NCBI RefSeq assembly: GCF_003991875.1
Contig: NZ_CP031423.1
Location: 2,418,001 to 2,482,000 of the forward strand
Origin: Microbacterium lemovicicum
GTDB lineage: Bacteria > Actinomycetota > Actinomycetes > Actinomycetales > Microbacteriaceae
Length of the DNA stretch: 64,000 nt
Direction: 5' to 3'
Shown: positions 50,940-60,700 of the stretch, in pieces
How the letters are laid out: each line of letters begins with the position of its first letter
Position numbering within the stretch: position 1 is the first letter of the stretch
Program-made: the position numbers and the translations under genes
The notes under the pieces: model-generated
Database searches by the model: none
Told to the model about the DNA's origin: nothing
What the model saw: only the letters and a program-made list of their open reading frames with translations

Positions 50940-51757
50940 CAGCGCACTCCTCCTGCTGCGGTCTCGCGCGGGCGGGTGTCCGCATCGATGTCGTCGTCGG
51001 TCTCCAGGAGCATGCCCGGCCGCGAGGCGACCGAGACGGCGTCGACGATGACCACGGTGATGTTGTCGCGACCGCCGGCGGCGACGGCCTCCTCGACGAG
51101 GACGTCAGCGGCCCGCTGCGGGTCGGGCTCGCTGTGGAGCACCGCGCGGATGCGGGCGTCGGGCACCTCCGACGTCAGCCCGTCGGAGCACACCATGATC
51201 CGGTCGCCCAGCTCGGCGGGGAACAGCCAGTAGTCGGCATCGCCGGTGCTGCTGGCGCCGATGGCGCGGGTGATGATGTTGCGACGACGGTCGGCGAGGG
51301 CGTCCTCCGCGGTCAGCTCGCCGGCGTCGATGAGCTCCTGCACGACGGAGTGGTCGACGCTGATCTGCTCGAGCTCGCCGTCCGCGAGACGATAGGTGCG
51401 GGAGTCGCCGATGTTGACGGCGAGCCAATAGCCCATGCCGTCGACGGCCGAGATGACCACCCCGCTGAGGGTCGTGCCGGCGCGGCCGTTGCCGGAGGCC
51501 GACAGCTCCTCCACGCTCGCACGGGCGCGCGACAGCGCGAGCCGCACGTCGTCGAGCTCCAGCGCGGCACGCCCGACGGAGCTGGAGAACTCCGCGATGA
51601 CCGCGGCGCTCGCCCGCTCCCCCGCCTCATGGCCGCCCATGCCGTCGGCGACGACGAAGACCGGGGCGGTCGCCAGATGGGAGTCCTCGTTCAGCGCACG
51701 CCGAAGCCCCGTGTGCGTCGCCGCTCCGGTCGAGACGATGAGAGCCGCAGGCCTCAT
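50939..51757 (-). CDS. PP2C-family Ser/Thr phosphatase
   Basis: 272-residue soluble phosphatase, the counterpart of the downstream kinase. All PPM metal motifs are present: RALNEDSHL, FVVADGMGGHEAGE, NIGDSRTYRL, MVCSDGLTSEV and GGRDNITVVIVD. There is no membrane anchor. ATG 51757 overlaps the stop of the RDD-FHA gene (ATGA); the much longer open frame upstream is a shadow. It should reverse phosphorylation of FHA-bound targets in this cluster. Confidence 0.92.
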   Translation of the reverse strand: MRPAALIVSTGAATHTGLRRALNEDSHLATAPVFVVADGMGGHEAGERASAAVIAEFSSSVGRAALELDDVRLALSRARASVEELSASGNGRAGTTLSGVVISAVDGMGYWLAVNIGDSRTYRLADGELEQISVDHSVVQELIDAGELTAEDALADRRRNIITRAIGASSTGDADYWLFPAELGDRIMVCSDGLTSEVPDARIRAVLHSEPDPQRAADVLVEEAVAAGGRDNITVVIVDAVSVASRPGMLLETDDDIDADTRPRETAAGGVR

Positions 51758-53076
51758 GCGTAGCCTCCGATCGTGACGATGCGGTCGCCGATCTCGATCG
51801 CGTCGCCGAGCCGGACGGGCACCCGCTGACCGGCCGGGCAGGCGATCCGCTGCCCGTCGCGGACGAGCGTCATGCCGTTCGTGGAGTGCCGGTCCATGAC
51901 CCAGCCGCCGGACGTCTCCGCCGCCGCCTCGAAGTGCGTCTTCGACAGGGAGAGCGTCTCGTCGCGGACGGGCACGATCACGGCGCCGTCCTGGGGCGCG
52001 GGATTGCGGCCGAAGACCGTGAGCCGGGAGACCGACACGCGCGTGCCGTCGTCCCAGGTGAAGACGAGGCGGTGACCGGGGATGCTGATCCTCGTGTCCT
52101 CGAGGGGCTCGACCTCGCGGGCGCCGGCCGGGGCGGCGGGAGCCTCGGGGGCGGCAGGCGCGGGCACAGGCGGAGCGTCGACGAGGTGTGCCGGCGGCGC
52201 ATCGACGAAAGGCGCCGGCGGAGCCTCGGCCGCGACGCGCTGTCCGACGACGGTCGCGTCGAGCTCTGCGACATCGCCACCCCGATCGAGCGGATGCTGC
52301 GGCGCCGGCGTGCCCGACGCGGCAGGCGTCGCGACGGCGACCTGCGGCGCGGTCCCGGGTGCGTGGTCGTGCGTGATGCCGGGCACGAACGCGATGAGCG
52401 GCTCGGCGCCGTCGGGCACGGACGAGGAGGGCTGCGGCGACACCGGGCGGGGCTCCGTGACCGGGGGGCGGGGAGGAAGCGGCGGGACGGCGGGCGCAGC
52501 CGGCGCCGCCGTGGCGACGGCGGGCGTTCCCGCCGCTGCGGCGGGGGACGGCGCCGCAGCAGCGACGACGGCACCCGTGGCCGTCGGCGCGGCCTTCGAG
52601 CGCCGCGCCGGAACCGACCCGGGGCCGGTGGCGCGGGCATCCGTCATGAGCGCACCGGACGCGCGGTCGTGCCAGCCCTGGAAGCGGCCGGAGCCGTCGA
52701 ACAGCGGGGTGAGGTAGCCGACGACGATCGAGCATGCGAGCCCGAACACGACGTTGCGCAGCAGGGCCCGGCCGAAGCCGAGCGGAGCTTCGTCGCGGGC
52801 GCGGACCAGGCGCAGCCCCTGCGCGCGCATGCCGATCGACCCGGAGCGCGACTGCATGAGCGTGTAGACGAGGAACCAGATGAGCAGCAGCGCGGAGGCG
52901 ACCGGCGCTCCGACGAGGAGCGTACCCAGCATCCCGTCCGCTCCCGCGAGCGTCGCCATCACCACGACGATCCCGTAGATCACGATCGCCAGACCGGCCG
53001 AGATCACGGCGTCGATGAGGTAGCCGATCGCGCGTCGGGAGATCGGGGCGATCGTCACGGCTGCGGGCTCCGTCAT
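51754..53076 (-). CDS. RDD-family membrane protein with FHA domain (second copy)
   Basis: 440 residues with the same plan as the protein at 46547-47956. An RDD domain with three helices occupies about residues 10-130 (RRAIGYLIDAVISAGLAIVIYG; SGSIGMRAQGLRLV). An Ala/Pro-rich linker (about 150-330) and a C-terminal FHA domain (about 345-440: LTVFGRNPAPQDG, LSKTHFEA, HSTNGM) follow. The two copies are diverged and flank the kinase, phosphatase and FHA genes, suggesting two membrane docking points. ATG 53076 overlaps the upstream stop (ATGA). Confidence 0.85.
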   Translation of the reverse strand: MTEPAAVTIAPISRRAIGYLIDAVISAGLAIVIYGIVVVMATLAGADGMLGTLLVGAPVASALLLIWFLVYTLMQSRSGSIGMRAQGLRLVRARDEAPLGFGRALLRNVVFGLACSIVVGYLTPLFDGSGRFQGWHDRASGALMTDARATGPGSVPARRSKAAPTATGAVVAAAAPSPAAAAGTPAVATAAPAAPAVPPLPPRPPVTEPRPVSPQPSSSVPDGAEPLIAFVPGITHDHAPGTAPQVAVATPAASGTPAPQHPLDRGGDVAELDATVVGQRVAAEAPPAPFVDAPPAHLVDAPPVPAPAAPEAPAAPAGAREVEPLEDTRISIPGHRLVFTWDDGTRVSVSRLTVFGRNPAPQDGAVIVPVRDETLSLSKTHFEAAAETSGGWVMDRHSTNGMTLVRDGQRIACPAGQRVPVRLGDAIEIGDRIVTIGGYA

Positions 53077-55469
53077 GGGGTCTCGCTCTCGGGGGCGGCG
53101 GGTGGCGTCGTGCTGCTGCTTCCGATCGTGCCCGATTCGCGGCGCATGCGCGCGGTCGCCGCGTCGCGCAGGGTGCGGACGCCGTCCGACATCCTCGTGT
53201 TGCTGAGGAGCGAGCGGAGGCTGATGCGCGCCCTGAGGCGCTTCCAGAATCCCGCTCCCGCGCCGAGTCCGCCGACGATCTCGTCGACCTCGCGCCAGAA
53301 CGCGTCGACGTCGTCGGGCGTCGGATCCGTCGGCCCGAAGACGTCGGCGTCGGCCCGGTCGGCGAGCGACGTCACCTGAGGGACGGCGAGGGTGGCGACC
53401 ACTGAGGCGGCCTCCTCGGTGCGGGTGCTGCCCGGCGTTAGACGCGCGCCGTAGTCGACGGCGCGGTCGGTGAGCTCGTCCCAGCCGCCGCTGATGCGGT
53501 CGGCGGTGCGCGCTGCCGTCCGGCGCGACCGGCGTCTGGCGGCCTTCCACACGCCGATCACGATGAACGGCGAGAGAAGGAGGGCGAGGATCGCCAGGGA
53601 GATGCCCGCGATGAGCAGGATCGTGCCGATGATGCCGGCCAGGTTCACCGTCTCGTCCTCGGACTCCCGGTCGTCGGGAAGGGTCGGCGGCAGGTCGACC
53701 GGCTCCTGCGGCGGCGGGGGCGGCTGAAGCACCTGCGGCTTCGGGTCCACCCTCGGCTTCGTGTTCTGGTCGTTCGGGACCTGGTCCTCGGGAGGCGTCG
53801 GGTCGAACGCGAGCCAGCCGACGCCCGCGAAGTCGACCTCGACCCACGCGTGCACGTCGTCACCGGCCGCCTCGAAGAACGCGTCGCCCTCCTGGTTCTC
53901 GTCGGGGTAGTAGCCCATCACCACGCGCGCCGGGATGCCCAGCTCGCCGGCGAGGAGCGACATCGCGACGGCGTACTGCTCGTCGTCGCCGATCATCTGA
54001 TCGCCGCCGAACAGCGTGGTCATGCGCTCCGAGGTGTGGCCGGCGCGGGAGAGCACCTCTCCCTCGAGTCCGTGGCTGAAGAAGCCCTCCTCCGCGAGAT
54101 AGGTCTCCAGCGCGCGCACCTGCTCGATCGGGGTCTCGGCGTTGGCGACGATCTCGGCTGCGAGCGAGGCCAGCTCCTCGGGGACGTTCTGCTGCGTGGA
54201 CTGCGGGACGGCGGCGAAGGGGACGTCGGCGAGCTGGTCGTCCTCGGGGGTCGCGGGGATGACCGCGTCGACGGTGTATTCGTCACCCGCCCGCAGCTTC
54301 GAGGTCGTCACGGTGGTGCCGGTCGCGGCGTTCACGTACGTCGCGCGACGCAGCTCGTCGGCGCGGTCGCCGTCGAAGCGGATGTCCTCCAGCGCTCCGG
54401 CCGTGGGCAGCCAGACCGCGTCGTACTCGTCGACGGCGATCTTGAGCGTGACCGGCACGCCGCGGGCGTCCGGCGACATGCCGGCGCGCAGCGGGGTGAA
54501 CGCGCTCGACGTCGTCGGGCCGCCGTCGGTGACGTTGTAGACCGTGCCGTCGAACTCGTCCATGACCGCCGTGCGCATGCGCGCGCCCTTCGGCAGACCC
54601 TGCACCGTGAACAGGGTCTCGTCTGCCTCGTCGCGCACGTTCTTGCGGAAGGCCTGGAGCGGACTCGGGTAGTCGCGGATGTTGAAGGGCGGGATGATGA
54701 CGTCGCGGAACACGTGCCGGGGCTCCGCGGGAACGGCGACCGCACTCGCGGCGACGCCCACGCCACCGGCGACCGCCAGCACCGCCACGCCGGCGAGCAG
54801 CCGGCGCAGGCGCATCCGCCAGGCGCGCGCCGGGTCGACCTCGCCGACCGACACGGCCATGTTCTGCGGCGCCCATATCTGACGCAGCGCGAGCCACACC
54901 ATGCTCACGACGGCGAGCACCAGCCCTTGGAGCACCGGGAAGGCCGGGTCGGGCGTGCCCAGGGCGATCACGAGCATGAGCAGCAGACCGACGGGGAGGA
55001 GCGCCCATGCGGCCTGCCGCAGACGGAGCGCCAGCGAGCCGGTCAGCGCGCCGAACACGAGGGCCAGGAGGAAGGGCACGATGAGATGACCATCGGATGC
55101 CGGGACCGGTGCCACCGTGGTCAGCATCTGCTTCCACGACGTGACCGTGCCCAGGGCCAGCCTCTGCAGCGTGTCGAGGGTGGGGACGACGCCGAGGAGG
55201 GTGGTCTGCGGGAGGGCGAGAACGCCGCCGAAGACGATGTACGCCGCCAGCACGAGTCCCGTGATGATGAGGATGCCCCATCGACGCCAGGCCGCCACCG
55301 CAGCGACGCCGAGCCCGAGGACGAGTCCCCCGAGGGCAGCCGGGAGGAACGCCGGGCCGGCGAAGGTCGGCCAGAACCCGAGGAGGGCGACGACGATGAG
55401 CGTGGCGGATGCCGCGACATCCAGGATCCAGCGACGACGCGGAAGCGCCGCCGGTGCGGGCGCGGTCAT
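53073..55469 (-). CDS. Transglutaminase-like membrane protein, Cys missing
   Basis: 798 residues. N-terminal helices (about 15-240) form a DUF3488-type membrane region. An extracytoplasmic transglutaminase-like core (about 420-580) and one further helix (about 605-640) precede a cytoplasmic tail. The core keeps the His (DDVHAWVEV) and Asp (GWLAFDPTPP) of the triad. The Cys segment, usually GxCExFA, reads GDDEQYA, so the nucleophile is gone. It probably binds rather than cross-links or cleaves. It forms a coupled block with DUF58 and MoxR, as in many bacteria. ATG 55469 overlaps the DUF58 stop. Confidence 0.87.
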   Translation of the reverse strand: MTAPAPAALPRRRWILDVAASATLIVVALLGFWPTFAGPAFLPAALGGLVLGLGVAAVAAWRRWGILIITGLVLAAYIVFGGVLALPQTTLLGVVPTLDTLQRLALGTVTSWKQMLTTVAPVPASDGHLIVPFLLALVFGALTGSLALRLRQAAWALLPVGLLLMLVIALGTPDPAFPVLQGLVLAVVSMVWLALRQIWAPQNMAVSVGEVDPARAWRMRLRRLLAGVAVLAVAGGVGVAASAVAVPAEPRHVFRDVIIPPFNIRDYPSPLQAFRKNVRDEADETLFTVQGLPKGARMRTAVMDEFDGTVYNVTDGGPTTSSAFTPLRAGMSPDARGVPVTLKIAVDEYDAVWLPTAGALEDIRFDGDRADELRRATYVNAATGTTVTTSKLRAGDEYTVDAVIPATPEDDQLADVPFAAVPQSTQQNVPEELASLAAEIVANAETPIEQVRALETYLAEEGFFSHGLEGEVLSRAGHTSERMTTLFGGDQMIGDDEQYAVAMSLLAGELGIPARVVMGYYPDENQEGDAFFEAAGDDVHAWVEVDFAGVGWLAFDPTPPEDQVPNDQNTKPRVDPKPQVLQPPPPPQEPVDLPPTLPDDRESEDETVNLAGIIGTILLIAGISLAILALLLSPFIVIGVWKAARRRSRRTAARTADRISGGWDELTDRAVDYGARLTPGSTRTEEAASVVATLAVPQVTSLADRADADVFGPTDPTPDDVDAFWREVDEIVGGLGAGAGFWKRLRARISLRSLLSNTRMSDGVRTLRDAATARMRRESGTIGSSSTTPPAAPESETP

Positions 55470-56719
55470 GCGAGCACCTTCTGGAGGGCGAGCGGGATCT
55501 GCTCGAGGGCGCCGATCGTGATCACGTCGGCGTCGCCGATGCGGCGCAGGGCGGGCGAATCCACCCGCGTGTCGGCGATGACGGCCAGGGCGCGGGCGCC
55601 GAACGGCAGGCGGGAGCACGCGAGGCGCAGGTCGTCCGACGACACGGTCGATCCGCAGACGAGCACGACCACGCTCGCGAGCGGCATCGCGGCCGCGACC
55701 GTGCCCGCGAGGTCGGCGATGCCGCCCTCGCGGGGCTTGCTGGTCTCGACGGCGGACAGCGAGTCGAGCAGCTGCTTGCCGGTGGCGGCCGGCAGCTCGC
55801 GGCCCTGCACGCGCATGTCGACGCGCTGCGAGTCGCGCAGCGCCCGCAGGCCGATGGAGCCCGCGGCCGAGATGCCGAGCTCGAGGTCGTCGGCGGAGGT
55901 GTAGTCGGCACTCGAGCGCGACAGTCCGATGACGAAGTGGGAGCGGCGGGTCTCCTCGAACTGCCGGACCATCATGGTGCCGGTGCGCGCCGTCGACCGC
56001 CAGTGGACGTGGCGGAGGTCGTCGCCGGGCTGGTACTCCAGCAGGGCGTGGAAGGAGACGTCGTCGCGCGACAGGTCGGCGGCCGGCAGACCCTCGAGGT
56101 CGCGGAGGTAGCCGAGCGACTGACCGCCGAAGGCGACGGTGCGGGGGTGCACGAAGAGGTCGACGGGTTCGTCGCGACGATGAGCCCGCTCGAAGAGGCC
56201 GAGGGGGTCACCGCGCACGACGCTCACCGGGCCGACCTTCACCACACCCCGCTTCTGCGTCGGGATGGCGAAGAGCTCCTCGGCCTCCTCCCCCGGCGCG
56301 AGGCGCTGGATGCCGAATTCTCCGCGGCCGGATCCGACGGGCAGCACGATGCGCGACGGCAGGATCGCGCGCGTCCCGCGGTTGGCCAGGGTGAGCGCGC
56401 CGACCGCGCGCTCGCCCACGACCACGCGCGTGCGGGCGAGGTCCAGCGAGACGTCGTACGCCGTCCGGCCGATGAGGAACAGCGCGCAGACCGCGAGCGT
56501 CACGGCCAGGATGATGGCGACCACGATGAGCTCGCGCCATCCCATGATCTGGCCGACGACCCACGAGCCGACGGCGATCCCCGCGAGCACCCACGCGAGC
56601 GGACGGATGACCGAGCCGATGATGCGGAGGCGCGTCAGCGCGCGCGCGCCGAGGAGCGCCGCGACGTCACGCCATCCGGCGTCGCGATCCCCCTGCGCCG
56701 GCAGTGCCTCCGCGACCAT
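55466..56719 (-). CDS. DUF58-family membrane protein
   Basis: 417 residues. Two N-terminal helices (about 35-82) are followed by a beta-rich part and a von Willebrand A-like DUF58 domain. The hallmark is the segment HALLEYQPGDDLRHVHWRSTARTG (in pieces, about 235-258). DUF58 proteins work with MoxR ATPases, probably in assembly or activation of surface complexes. ATG overlaps the moxR stop by one base (TGATG), and the end overlaps the transglutaminase-like gene. Confidence 0.88.
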   Translation of the reverse strand: MVAEALPAQGDRDAGWRDVAALLGARALTRLRIIGSVIRPLAWVLAGIAVGSWVVGQIMGWRELIVVAIILAVTLAVCALFLIGRTAYDVSLDLARTRVVVGERAVGALTLANRGTRAILPSRIVLPVGSGRGEFGIQRLAPGEEAEELFAIPTQKRGVVKVGPVSVVRGDPLGLFERAHRRDEPVDLFVHPRTVAFGGQSLGYLRDLEGLPAADLSRDDVSFHALLEYQPGDDLRHVHWRSTARTGTMMVRQFEETRRSHFVIGLSRSSADYTSADDLELGISAAGSIGLRALRDSQRVDMRVQGRELPAATGKQLLDSLSAVETSKPREGGIADLAGTVAAAMPLASVVVLVCGSTVSSDDLRLACSRLPFGARALAVIADTRVDSPALRRIGDADVITIGALEQIPLALQKVLA

Positions 56720-57690
56720 CAGGCCGCCGTTCGCGCCTGCGGAGCGGCGATCCCGTCGAGAGCGCGGGCGATGACCGTGGCGCTGCTCGTGCCGGCGAAC
56801 TCCGCCTCGGCGTCGAGCACGAGGCGGTGCTGCCACGCCGGGTGGGCGAGGGTCTTGATGTCGTCGGGAAGCACGAAGTGCCGCCCGTGCGCGGCCGCCC
56901 ACACCTTGGCGATGCGGACCATCGCGATGGCGCCGCGGACGGACACGCCCAGGCGCGTGGCGGTGTCCTCGCGCGTCGCTGCGGTGAGCTCGGCCACGTA
57001 GCGCAGGACGGCGGGCTCGACGTGGACGGATGCCGCCAGGTCGGCCATGTCGGCCACGGCACCCGTGGTGATGACGGGCGACAGTCCGGCGGAGGGGTTG
57101 CGATCGGATGCCCCGGCGAGGATCTTCTCGGTCACCGCGAGGTCGGGGTAGCCGATCGATGTCTTGATGAGGAAGCGATCCAGCTGCGCCTCAGGCAGCT
57201 TGTACGTGCCCGCCTGCTCGATCGGGTTCTGCGTCGCGATCACGAGGAACGGGCGGCCCGTCTCATGCGTGACGCCGTCGACGGTGACCCGCGACTCCTC
57301 CATCACCTCCAGGAGCGCGGACTGCGTCTTCGGCGAGGCGCGGTTGATCTCGTCGGCCAGCACGATGGAGGCGAAGATCGGGCCCTTGTGGAACTCGAAG
57401 CGGTGCGCCTGCTGGTCGTAGATCGTGACGCCGGTGACGTCGGAGGGCAGGAGGTCGGGCGTGAACTGGATGCGCGCGCTCGTCCCCTGCACGGTGGCGG
57501 CCAGCGCCTTGGCGAGGCTGGTCTTGCCCGTGCCCGGGGCGTCCTCGAGGAGGACGTGTCCCTCGGCGAGCATGGCCGCGAGCACCAGCCCGATGATCTC
57601 GCCCTTGCCCTGCACCGCCTTGTCGATGTTGGCCACCAGCCGATCGAAGGTCGAGTGGAACCAGGCCGCCTGCTCGGGGGTCATGCTCAT
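56719..57690 (-). CDS. MoxR-family AAA+ ATPase
   Basis: 323-residue cytoplasmic chaperone-like ATPase. Walker A is LLEDAPGTGKTSLAKALA (about residue 45). Walker B is ILADEINRASPKTQSALLEVMEE. Sensor 1 lies in VIATQNPIEQAGTYKLPEAQLDRFL (in pieces), and the arginine finger region follows. It acts with DUF58 proteins. The first Met is at 57690, with a second possible start at 57684. It lies 40 bases after the giant surface protein gene. Confidence 0.92.
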   Translation of the reverse strand: MSMTPEQAAWFHSTFDRLVANIDKAVQGKGEIIGLVLAAMLAEGHVLLEDAPGTGKTSLAKALAATVQGTSARIQFTPDLLPSDVTGVTIYDQQAHRFEFHKGPIFASIVLADEINRASPKTQSALLEVMEESRVTVDGVTHETGRPFLVIATQNPIEQAGTYKLPEAQLDRFLIKTSIGYPDLAVTEKILAGASDRNPSAGLSPVITTGAVADMADLAASVHVEPAVLRYVAELTAATREDTATRLGVSVRGAIAMVRIAKVWAAAHGRHFVLPDDIKTLAHPAWQHRLVLDAEAEFAGTSSATVIARALDGIAAPQARTAA

Positions 57691-57730
57691 GTCGTGATGC
57701 TCTCTGTCGTGGAGGGAAGGTCGGGCAGGG

Positions 57731-60700
57731 CTACGGTCGCGCCCAGAATCTCTTCTCGGTGTCGACGTCGCCGCCCCACCCGCGGATGTCGACCCACACG
57801 TCCTGGCCGTCGCGGCCGACGTAGCAGCCGAGCTGCTTGCTGCCGTTGCCGTTGAAGTTGACCGTGTAGGACAGCGCTTCGATGCGGCCGTCGTTGCTGG
57901 AGTAGCACCACACCGTCGCGTTGCCGATGTTGAGGTTCTCGAAGTTGACGACGTACTGCCGGCATCCGTTCACGCAGCTGCCTGCGGCGTCGCCCTGGGT
58001 GACCCAGACCTTCGCCGGCGGCGGGTCATTGGTGCGCGCGGAGGCCGAGGCCACCGGCGTCCAGGCGCCCGTGCTGTCCTGCGCGCGCACGTCGATGCTG
58101 TGGGTCTCCGAGTAGCCGCTGCCGACCGTGCGGGAGTTGTTCTGGCCGACGTCCTGCCAGCCCCCGCCGTCGATGCGGATCTGCGTCAGCGTGATGGGTC
58201 GCCCGTTGCTCGAGCCGCTGGAGTCCCAGCTCAGCTCGACGCTCTGGCCGAGGTTCCTGGCGGTGGCCCGGGGCGTGGTCGGCGCACCGTAGGGGGTCTC
58301 GCTGACGCTGTTGGAGACTCCACCGGCGTAGGTGGTGCCGTCCACGGTCGCGACGGCGCGCATCTCGACCGCGTACGCCTGGCCGTTGGTCAGCCCGCCG
58401 ATGACGCCGTTGCCGGGGAATCCGGCCCAGGTGCCGCCGTTGAGGCGGTACTGGTAGGTGATCTCCTCGGCGCGGGCGCCGTTGCGCGATCCCGGGCTGT
58501 AGTCGACGCTCACCGAGCGGTCCGCCGGACGGACGGCGGTGACGGAGGGCGCGGAGGGCGCGACCACACCGCGTCGCGGCGCGGACAGCTCGCTCCACTC
58601 GCCCCAGCCCGCCTTGTTGTGACCGCGGATCCGGTAGGTGTACGCGGCCTCCGAGGTGGGCACGACGACGGCCTGGCTGTTGGTGCCCGGCGCGGGCGTC
58701 AGCGTCTTCTGCACGCTGGAGCCCTCGCGCACCTCGAGCTGGTACGCGTCGATCGCATCGCCGTTGGACGGAGGCGTCCCCCAGTTCACCTGCATCTGCG
58801 CCTGGTCGCCGACCGGCTGCAGCTCCGCCGTGGTGGGGGCGGAGCCCGCGAGAGGCGGACCGGCCGGGATCTCGGATGCCGACCAGTTGCTCCAGCTCGA
58901 CGGCTCCGGCGCACGGTTGTGGGCCTGCACGCGCACCTGGTAGTTGCCGCCGTTCTCCAGCCCCTCCCACGTGACGGAGTTGCCGGTGACCTCCTTGCGG
59001 GTGACGCCCGAAGGCGGTGCCGGCGAGATCTCCAGCGTGTAGCGCTCGACGGGCGAACCCGGCGTCGTCGGCGTCGTCCACGCCACCTGCAGCGACTTGT
59101 CGCCGAACGTGAGCGACGGCGGGTTCGGGGTGTCGGGACGCGCGTCGGGACGGGCGACGGGCGACGACCCGGACGGGTCGGACTCGCCCACGCGGTTCGT
59201 GGCGGTGACCTGGAAGACGTACTCGACGTTGTTCGTCAGGCCGTCGAGCGTGCAGGTCGTCGAACGGCACTCCTTCGAGTACGCGCCGCCCTGCACGGCC
59301 TTGACCGTGTACTTCGAGATCTCGGCGCCGTTGTTCGACGGGGCGCCGTAGGAGACGACGACCGTGCGGTCCTGCACGCTCGTGACCGTCGGCGCACCGG
59401 GAGCGGCCGGCTTGCCCTGGACGGTGAGCACGACCTGACCGGTCGCCTCGCGGTCGGGGTCAGCGGTCGCATCCTGGATCGTGTATCGCACCACGAGGGT
59501 GCCCACGAAGTCCGCGGACGGCGTGACCACGACGTTGTCGCCCTCCACCCGGGCGCTGCCGGCGCCGGTCTCGACGTTGGCGGCGCGCAGCTTGAGCGGC
59601 GTCTCGGGGAACGGGTTGTAGTCGTTCGCGAGCACCGGCACCGTCACGGCCTTGCCCTGATCCGCCTCGGCGATGGTGTCGGTGTTGGCCGCCGGCATCG
59701 CGCGGTTCGAGGCGGTGACCTGCACGAGCACCGAACCCTCCACGGCCTCGGTGACGCCGTCGGTGATGCGCAGGGTGAGCGTCGTGGCGGCACCCTTCTG
59801 CGCGGTCGTGGCGGCCTGCACGCGGAGCGTCGAGCCGTCGACCTGGGCGGTGATGCCCTTGCCCTCGCCGCCGACGAGGGAGTACTGGTGCTTCCCGTTG
59901 TCCTCCGGGTCGGGGTCGTTGGTGAGGGCCGCGAGGTCGAGTGTGCTGGCGTCCTCGCCCGGGGCGACGCTCACCTGTCCGCCGGTGAACGTCGGCGGCT
60001 GGTTGGCGGGAGGCAGGACGGTGATCGGGATGCTGAGCGTGGCCTTGCGTCCGGCCGGGTCGTCAGGGCCCGTTCCGTCGGTGACCTCGAAGGTGAGGGC
60101 GTCCTCGCCGAAGTAGCCGGGCGCGGAGGTGTAGACGAGCGTCCGCTCGTCCTTCACCAGGTCGGAGCCGTCGGCGTTGACCGCGCTCACCTTGGCGTGC
60201 TCGGTGATGACGACCTGACCGCCGCCGGCGACGGTGACGTAGTCCGCCAGCGGGACCTCCTTGGTCTCGCCGCTCACCACCTCGAGAGGCGCGGTGGAGG
60301 TCAGGGTGGGACGCAGGCCCGAGACGGCGGGAACGAAGATGAACGCGGAGGACTGCAGTCCGTCCTGGTCGGTGAGCGTGTAGCGGATGAGCTGGAGCTC
60401 GTCGGTGACGCTGACCCGCACCTTGCCGTCCTCGAGCCGGGTGGCGCCCGCGCCGAGTTCGAGGTCGAGGCTGTCGGTCGTGCCGTCGGGGTCCTCGTCG
60501 TTCTCGAGGATGTCGAGGTCGGCCGTCAGGCTCCCCTCGATGAGGTCGGCGGGCTGCAGCCGGTCGTCGCGGGCGATCGGCGCCTGCAGCGGCACGTTCT
60601 CGTCGACCGTGATCTGCAGCACGGCCGTGGCCGTGGCCCCGCGCGTGTCGGTCACGGTGTACTGCAGAGAGGTCTCCAGCGCGCGGTCGGGCGCCTTCAC

